Positions 6,428 to 10,155 of a stretch of 10,155 nt of DNA are shown one piece after another; position 1 is the stretch's first letter; every line of letters starts with the position of its first letter. The stretch comes from CAWCGU01 sp963838095. GTDB lineage: Bacteria; Actinomycetota; Thermoleophilia; Solirubrobacterales; 70-9. Below the pieces are notes generated by a model. That model had not been told where the DNA came from. It did no database searches and saw only the letters and a list, made by a program, of their open reading frames with translations. The stretch is taken from the NCBI GenBank assembly GCA_963838095.1, contig CAWIPO010000001.1, positions 1 through 10,155 on the forward strand. The letters run 5' to 3'. A program made the translations under genes and the position numbers.

Positions 6428-7555
6428 TCAGCCGCCCTCCTGCGGAGCGGGCCTCCAGGTCCTGACGGATCCGCGCCCGAGCACCTCGACCTGCTCGCCG
6501 GGCGTGCATGCCGCGATGTCGTGCTCCTCGGTCTTGAGGCGGCGGCGCAGCAGCGCGAGCGCCGGGAGCCCGAGAATCGCCGGGATCGAGAGCAGCAGCC
6601 CGCGATACGCGATGACTGCGACCGCGGCGTCGGTCGCGTCGACCCCGTAGACGACGAGCGTTCCGATCAGACCCACGTCGACGCCGCCGATTCCCCCCGG
6701 AATCGGGATCAGCCCGCCGAGCAGCCCGATGATGTAGGCGAGCAGCAGCACGCCGGCGGGCGGGACGTCGTTGCCGAAGGCGGCGAAGCAGACGCCGAGC
6801 ATCGCGACGTCGAAGAGCATGTAGCCGCCGGTTCCGAGGACGAGCATCAGGTTGCGAGAGCGCAGCAGCTCGACCGCCTCCTCGACTCCCGAGCCGAGCG
6901 TCCGCAGGACCCGCTCGACCCGAGGCCTTCCGGTGCGCCTCGCCACCGCATGCGCAGCCGAGCCCGCCGCGAGCGCGAGTCCGATCGCCGCCAGCCCGAC
7001 CAGCGCCGGGACGAGGCCCAGGAGAAAGCTCGGCGAACCCGAGAGCAGGCCTGTCGCGAGCGCCAGCCCTCCGATGATCAGAAACGTGACGTTGACGAGG
7101 CTGGTCAGCAAAAAGAAGGCGACGGTACGGCGCGCGATGTGGCCGGTCTCCATGCCGCCGCGGCGCAGGATCCAGGCCCCGAGCGCGAGCCCGCCCGCGC
7201 CCCCGACCGAGAACAGCGAGTTGGCGGCCAGCTCGGAGAGCCCGATCTCGGTGCTCGTCCGCCAGCTCATCCGGCGACAGAAGACCGCGCGAAACGCGAG
7301 CACGTAGGAGACGCAGGAGAGCACCTGGAGCAGGGCCGCGAAGGCAAGCCAGCCGGGCTGGGCGCCCGCGAAGCGGTCGCGAAGCGACGCGAGTCCCGGG
7401 ACGAGCACGATCACCGCGACGACGACGAGCGCGATCGTCGCGATGACGAGCAGCGACCTGCGCAGGTGCGAGCTCGAGAACTCCTCGGGCAGCTGCTCGG
7501 CGTCGACGACCTCGGGCTCGAAGTACTCGACGGTGAAGCTCGGTGCGGTGGACAC
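6428..7555 (-). CDS. UPF0104/YbhN-type multi-spanning membrane protein (lysylphosphatidylglycerol synthase TM-domain family)
   Basis: The product has 375 residues, starting with GTG at 7555 (MSTAPSFTVEYFEPEV). A cytoplasmic N-terminal segment rich in acidic residues (about 1-33) leads into the first membrane helix (LLVIATIALVVVAVIVLV). About eight hydrophobic segments follow. Family features visible are FRAVFCRRMSWRTSTEIGLS, ELAANSLFSVGGAGGLALGA and GLLGGLIPIPGGIGGVDVGL, which match the flippase-like domain also found in MprF. Stand-alone members are thought to move or bind lipids or polyprenyl intermediates in the inner membrane; no aminoacyl-transfer domain is present here. The C-terminal cytoplasmic tail (about 45 residues) ends in QEGG. 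Transcribed towards ZnF2 (convergent, 25 nt between stops), it lies 44 nt downstream of the 69-aa gene but has its own -10-like element. Confidence 0.88.
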   Translation of the reverse strand: MSTAPSFTVEYFEPEVVDAEQLPEEFSSSHLRRSLLVIATIALVVVAVIVLVPGLASLRDRFAGAQPGWLAFAALLQVLSCVSYVLAFRAVFCRRMSWRTSTEIGLSELAANSLFSVGGAGGLALGAWILRRGGMETGHIARRTVAFFLLTSLVNVTFLIIGGLALATGLLSGSPSFLLGLVPALVGLAAIGLALAAGSAAHAVARRTGRPRVERVLRTLGSGVEEAVELLRSRNLMLVLGTGGYMLFDVAMLGVCFAAFGNDVPPAGVLLLAYIIGLLGGLIPIPGGIGGVDVGLIGTLVVYGVDATDAAVAVIAYRGLLLSIPAILGLPALALLRRRLKTEEHDIAACTPGEQVEVLGRGSVRTWRPAPQEGG

Positions 7556-7561
7556 CCGGGG

Positions 7562-7567
7562 ATTGTG
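7562..7567 (-). promoter_or_regulatory. Putative leaderless -10 element of the UPF0104 gene
   Basis: On the minus strand CACAAT (4 of 6 to TATAAT) ends 6 nt before the GTG at 7555. No Shine-Dalgarno is seen in the short spacer CCCCGG. Spacing matches the element before ZnF2. Confidence 0.4.
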
Positions 7568-7573
7568 ACGCCG

Positions 7574-7600
7574 ACCCCCCGGGAGGAGGGTCAGGGGGGT
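7574..7600 (-). terminator. GC hairpin after the 69-aa gene, possible weak terminator
   Basis: On the minus strand ACCCCCC and GGGGGGT form a 7-bp stem around a 13-nt loop. The first stem base is part of the TAA stop codon of the small upstream gene. There is no T-run after the stem, so intrinsic termination is uncertain. Confidence 0.3.
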
Positions 7601-7809
7601 TACTTCCCGGTCAGCCGGAAGTGGCCCGTGTTCTCCTCGTCGTCTCGGGTCTTCTCGAGGCGGCCGCCCTGGCGCGCTTCCCTGAACGCCGGCTTGATGT
7701 CCTGCTTCTCGACGCCGAGCTTCTCCGCGAGGTCGCCGCGCGTGAACTCCTCCTGGTCGAGGCTCTTCGCGGCCTCGACGACCTGGTCTGCGGTGATCGC
7801 GTCAGTCAT
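7600..7809 (-). CDS. Small winged-helix-like protein of unknown function
   Basis: This 69-residue protein starts with ATG at 7809 (MTDAITADQVVEAAKSL). A first helix is followed by EEFTRGDLAEKLGVEKQDIK, which looks like a helix-turn-helix, and then a charged stretch and a terminal strand (TGHFRLTGK), as in a minimal winged helix. It has no cysteines, no membrane segment and no signal peptide. The family is not one I can name; by shape it could bind DNA or a partner protein, but this is inference. The gene runs divergently from the MMPL gene with 133 nt between start codons, so regulation of that neighbour is conceivable. The start is supported by a TACACT box 10 nt upstream. Confidence 0.7.
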   Translation of the reverse strand: MTDAITADQVVEAAKSLDQEEFTRGDLAEKLGVEKQDIKPAFREARQGGRLEKTRDDEENTGHFRLTGK

Positions 7810-7819
7810 CGTGGGGCCC

Positions 7820-7825
7820 AGTGTA
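7820..7825 (-). promoter_or_regulatory. Putative -10 element of the 69-aa gene
   Basis: TACACT on the minus strand fits TANNNT and ends 10 nt before ATG 7809, leaving a leader of about 3-4 nt. There is no Shine-Dalgarno. A perfect 10-bp palindrome GCCCGCGGGC lies further upstream at 7847-7856. Confidence 0.45.
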
Positions 7826-7873
7826 CGGCCGCCGCCCGCCCGGGGCGCCCGCGGGCATACGGCGGATGAGTGG

Positions 7874-7902
7874 TAGGTCTATCGTGGGCGGCGACCTAGA
7901 CC
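7874..7902 (+). promoter_or_regulatory. Putative MMPL promoter with an inverted repeat (possible operator)
   Basis: TATCGT at 7880-7885, the same hexamer as before the DrrA gene, could be the -10 box, giving a leader of about 50 nt. It sits inside a dyad: TAGGTC (7874-7879) with GACCTA (7893-7898), and alternatively GGTCTA (7876-7881) with TAGACC (7897-7902). A repressor bound here would block the -10 region. The site lies in the divergent gap between the 69-aa gene and the MMPL gene. Confidence 0.4.
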
Positions 7903-7930
7903 GCGCTTCCCGGTCCATGCCCGGGGCGGG

Positions 7931-7937
7931 AAAGGGG
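7931..7937 (+). promoter_or_regulatory. Shine-Dalgarno site of the MMPL gene
   Basis: AAAGGGG lies 5 nt before ATG 7943, which fixes this start and contrasts with the leader-poor genes around it. Confidence 0.65.
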
Positions 7938-7942
7938 TGAGC

Positions 7943-10155
7943 ATGGATAGGCGCAACGTCGCCGCAAGGGCGGCTCACTGGAGCGCGGCCCACAAGAAGA
8001 CGGCCATCTTCGGCTGGCTCGGATTCGTCGTCGTCGCGGTGCTGGTCGGCAACTTGGTCGGCCAGGAGAGAATCCAGGGCGCCGACATGTTCTCGGGCGA
8101 GGCGGGCGACGCCGAGAAGGCGCTCTACGACTCCGGGCTGAGGCCCAACGAGGAGAACGTCCTCCTCCAGAGCGAGACGCTGACGGTCGAAGACCCGGAG
8201 TTCCAGTCGGCGATCGAGGAGACGACCCAGGGCCTGTCCCAAGCCGAGCACGTCGAGGACGTCCAATCGCCGCTCGACGGCAAGGCGCCCGTCTCCGAGG
8301 ACGGCCGCTCCGCCCTCGTCGGCTTCGAGATCACGGGCGACCCGCTCGAGGCCGCTGACCGGATCGGCCCGTCCCAGGACGTCGTGGCCGCGGTCAAGGC
8401 GGATCACCCCGACATGCGGGTCGAGCAGTTCGGGAGCGTCAGCTCGAACGACGAGCTTCAGGAGGTCTTCGCCGAGGACCTGCTCCAGGCGGAGATGCTG
8501 TCGCTGCCGATCACCCTGATCATCCTGATCGTCGCCTTCGGGTCGCTGGTCGCGGCGCTCGTGCCGCTGCTGATCGGGGTCACGTCCGTGATCGCGGCAT
8601 CGGCGCTGGTCGCGATCCCCAGCCACCTCTCCCCGGTGGACAGCAACCTGTCCTCGGTCATCCTGCTGATCGGCCTCGCCGTGGGCGTGGACTACTCGCT
8701 CTTCTACGTCCGCCGCGAGCGCGAGGAGCGCGCCGCCGGCCACGACGAGCGCACCGCGCTCGAGATCGCGGCCGCGACGTCGGGCCGCGCCGTGCTGATC
8801 TCCGGCCTCACGGTGATCGTGGCGATGGCGGGGATGTTCTTCACCGGCGACAAGACGTTCCTGTCGTTCGCCCAGGGCACGATCCTCGTCGTCGCGATAG
8901 CGATGTTCGCTTCGCTGACCGTGCTGCCCGGGATCCTCGCGTGGCTCGGGGATCGCATCGAGAAGGGGCGGATCCCGTTCTTGAGCCGGCGCCGCTCGGA
9001 GGTCGGCGAGTCGCGGTTCTGGTCCAGGATCGTCGACGGCGTGATGCGGAGGCCGTGGCTGTCGATCGCGCTCGCGGGAGGCGCCCTGGTGGCGCTCGCG
9101 ATCCCGGCGCTGAACATGAAGATCGTCGTCACGAGCGTCGACGACCTGCCCCAGGACCTGGCGGTCATCCAGACCTACGACCGTCTCCGCGACGCCTTTC
9201 CCGAGGAGGGCGTCACCGTCGACGTGGCGGTCGAGGGCGACGACGTGCACTCCGTCCCGACCGAGGCCGCGATCGCCCAGCTCCAGCGCCGCGCCGAGTC
9301 CTCGGACGGCGTGATCGGAAAGACCGAGGTCGAGTACTCGGACGACGGGACCGTCGCGCTGATCTCGATCCCGACCGCGGGCAACGGCAACGACGAGGAA
9401 TCGACGGCGGCGCTGAACGAGATCCGTGACGACGCGATACCGGCGACGATCGGCGCCGTCGACGGGCTGACGATCAACGTGAGCGGAAACGCAGCCCAGT
9501 CGGAGGACTTCCGGGACCTCGTCTCGGGTCGCCTGCCGTTGATCTTCACCTTCGTGTTCTCGCTCGCCTTCCTGCTGCTGCTCGTCACGTTCCGCTCGAT
9601 CGTGATCCCGATCAAGGCGATCATCCTCAACCTGCTGTCGGTCGGGGCGGCCTACGGCGTGCTCGTGCTCGTCTTCCAGGAGGGACTTGGGGAGGACCTG
9701 CTCGGGTTCGAGTCCAACGGCGGCATCACCTCGTGGCTGCCGTTGTTTCTGTTCGTGATCCTCTTCGGGCTCTCGATGGACTACCACGTCTTCATCCTCT
9801 CGCGGGTACGCGAGGCCTACGACAGCGGGATGTCGACGACCGAGGCCGTGCGCCAGGGGATCACGACGACCGCCGGGACCGTGACGAGCGCCGCGATCGT
9901 GATGGTCGCGGTCTTCTCGGTCTTCGCGACGCTGAGCTTCCTCGACTTCAAGGAGATGGGGATCGGGCTCGCGGTCGCGGTGCTGATCGACGCGACGATC
10001 ATCCGCGCGATTCTGCTCCCGGCCTCGATGAAGGTCCTCGGCGACTGGAACTGGTACCTGCCGAGCTGGCTCGAGTGGCTGCCGGCGCTCCACGGGCCCG
10101 AGCCGCGCCCGTCCGCGCCGGCGGGCGGGACCGCCCCGCCTCCACCGCGCGACTG
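7943..10155 (+). CDS. MMPL-family RND transporter, 3' end cut by the window edge
   Basis: The frame is open from ATG 7943 to the window end, giving 737 residues. It is an inner-membrane, proton-driven exporter of the MmpL/YdfJ type; substrates in the family include lipids and drugs, and none can be assigned here. Order of parts: cytoplasmic N-terminus, membrane helix 1 (about 25-45), a first extracytoplasmic domain (about 50-185), helices 2-6, a cytoplasmic linker, helix 7, a second extracytoplasmic domain (about 390-525), helices 8-12, and a short Pro/Ala-rich tail. The Asp-Tyr pairs of the proton relay are seen twice: D250-Y251 in GLAVGVDYSLFYVRRERE and D613-Y614 in FGLSMDYHVFILSRVRE, close to the places of the MmpL3 pairs. 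The tail reads PSAPAGGTAPPPPRD, so only a few residues should be missing. The first loop is small, as in YdfJ-like members and unlike long mycobacterial MmpLs. Confidence 0.92.
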   Translation, partial: MDRRNVAARAAHWSAAHKKTAIFGWLGFVVVAVLVGNLVGQERIQGADMFSGEAGDAEKALYDSGLRPNEENVLLQSETLTVEDPEFQSAIEETTQGLSQAEHVEDVQSPLDGKAPVSEDGRSALVGFEITGDPLEAADRIGPSQDVVAAVKADHPDMRVEQFGSVSSNDELQEVFAEDLLQAEMLSLPITLIILIVAFGSLVAALVPLLIGVTSVIAASALVAIPSHLSPVDSNLSSVILLIGLAVGVDYSLFYVRREREERAAGHDERTALEIAAATSGRAVLISGLTVIVAMAGMFFTGDKTFLSFAQGTILVVAIAMFASLTVLPGILAWLGDRIEKGRIPFLSRRRSEVGESRFWSRIVDGVMRRPWLSIALAGGALVALAIPALNMKIVVTSVDDLPQDLAVIQTYDRLRDAFPEEGVTVDVAVEGDDVHSVPTEAAIAQLQRRAESSDGVIGKTEVEYSDDGTVALISIPTAGNGNDEESTAALNEIRDDAIPATIGAVDGLTINVSGNAAQSEDFRDLVSGRLPLIFTFVFSLAFLLLLVTFRSIVIPIKAIILNLLSVGAAYGVLVLVFQEGLGEDLLGFESNGGITSWLPLFLFVILFGLSMDYHVFILSRVREAYDSGMSTTEAVRQGITTTAGTVTSAAIVMVAVFSVFATLSFLDFKEMGIGLAVAVLIDATIIRAILLPASMKVLGDWNWYLPSWLEWLPALHGPEPRPSAPAGGTAPPPPRD

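Noticed and set aside
6521..7876. A 451-codon open frame on the plus strand opposite the UPF0104 gene
   Set aside because: Low-complexity Arg/Asp/Glu/Gln composition; it is the antisense shadow of a clear membrane protein.
7802..10093. A 763-codon open frame on the minus strand opposite the MMPL gene
   Set aside because: Its product is almost all Arg, Asp, His, Gln and Glu with no fold, as expected for the antisense of a GC-rich membrane protein gene; the plus-strand MMPL frame is unmistakable.
1..10155. CRISPR arrays, tRNA or rRNA genes, insertion sequences, phage genes
   Set aside because: I saw no direct-repeat arrays, no tRNA-like cloverleaf, no transposase and no terminal inverted repeats with target duplications; nothing suggests a mobile element.

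Overview
The window is high-GC DNA (strong GC bias at third codon positions) coding on both strands. The gene content fits an actinomycete of the Thermoleophilia/Solirubrobacterales type: a DrrAB-like ABC exporter, an MMPL transporter, UBP-type zinc-finger proteins, a cyclic-nucleotide-domain/thioredoxin-reductase-like fusion and a DUF5996 protein. The assignment to class is inferred from gene families and style only.

Layout. (1) 2-484 (+): 3' end of a DsbA-like thioredoxin-fold protein with a CPYS instead of CPYC active site. (2) 541-2394 (+): DrrA-type ATPase followed by a DrrB-type ABC-2 permease. The ATPase frame is broken by two apparent +1 insertions (near 790 and 1273), and no stop codon separates it from the permease. 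(3) 2433-5426 (+): a tight cluster of a 558-aa cNMP-domain / glutaredoxin-like / FAD-NAD(P) oxidoreductase fusion, a small UBP-type zinc finger protein (ZnF1), and a DUF5996 gene broken by two more apparent +1 insertions. (4) 5427-6402 (+): a mostly non-coding stretch, a small protein with a C-terminal C-C-C-H zinc motif, and a second UBP zinc finger (ZnF2), which aligns without gaps to ZnF1 with about half the residues identical. (5) 7809-6428 (-): a 69-aa winged-helix-like protein and a UPF0104/YbhN-type multi-spanning membrane protein. (6) 7943-10155 (+): an MMPL/RND transporter, complete except for its last few residues.

How the genes may work together. The FAD fusion, ZnF1 and DUF5996 gene are closely spaced and probably co-transcribed. 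The fusion keeps its FAD and NAD(P) folds but lacks the CxxC of thioredoxin reductase, the cysteines of its glutaredoxin-like domain and the usual Arg of the cNMP pocket, so it looks like a sensor or electron-transfer protein and not a disulfide reductase. Eukaryotic UBP zinc fingers bind free C-terminal Gly-Gly tails. ZnF1 itself, the frame-corrected DUF5996 protein and the UPF0104 protein all end in Gly-Gly, which is a testable if speculative link.

Promoters. Several genes have a TANNNT-like -10 element only 6-10 nt before the start codon, as expected for leaderless or near-leaderless mRNAs; the FAD fusion, ZnF1 and MMPL genes have clear Shine-Dalgarno sequences instead. All frame breaks are of the same sign (+1) and most lie in short homopolymers, so draft-sequence error is at least as likely as true gene decay.
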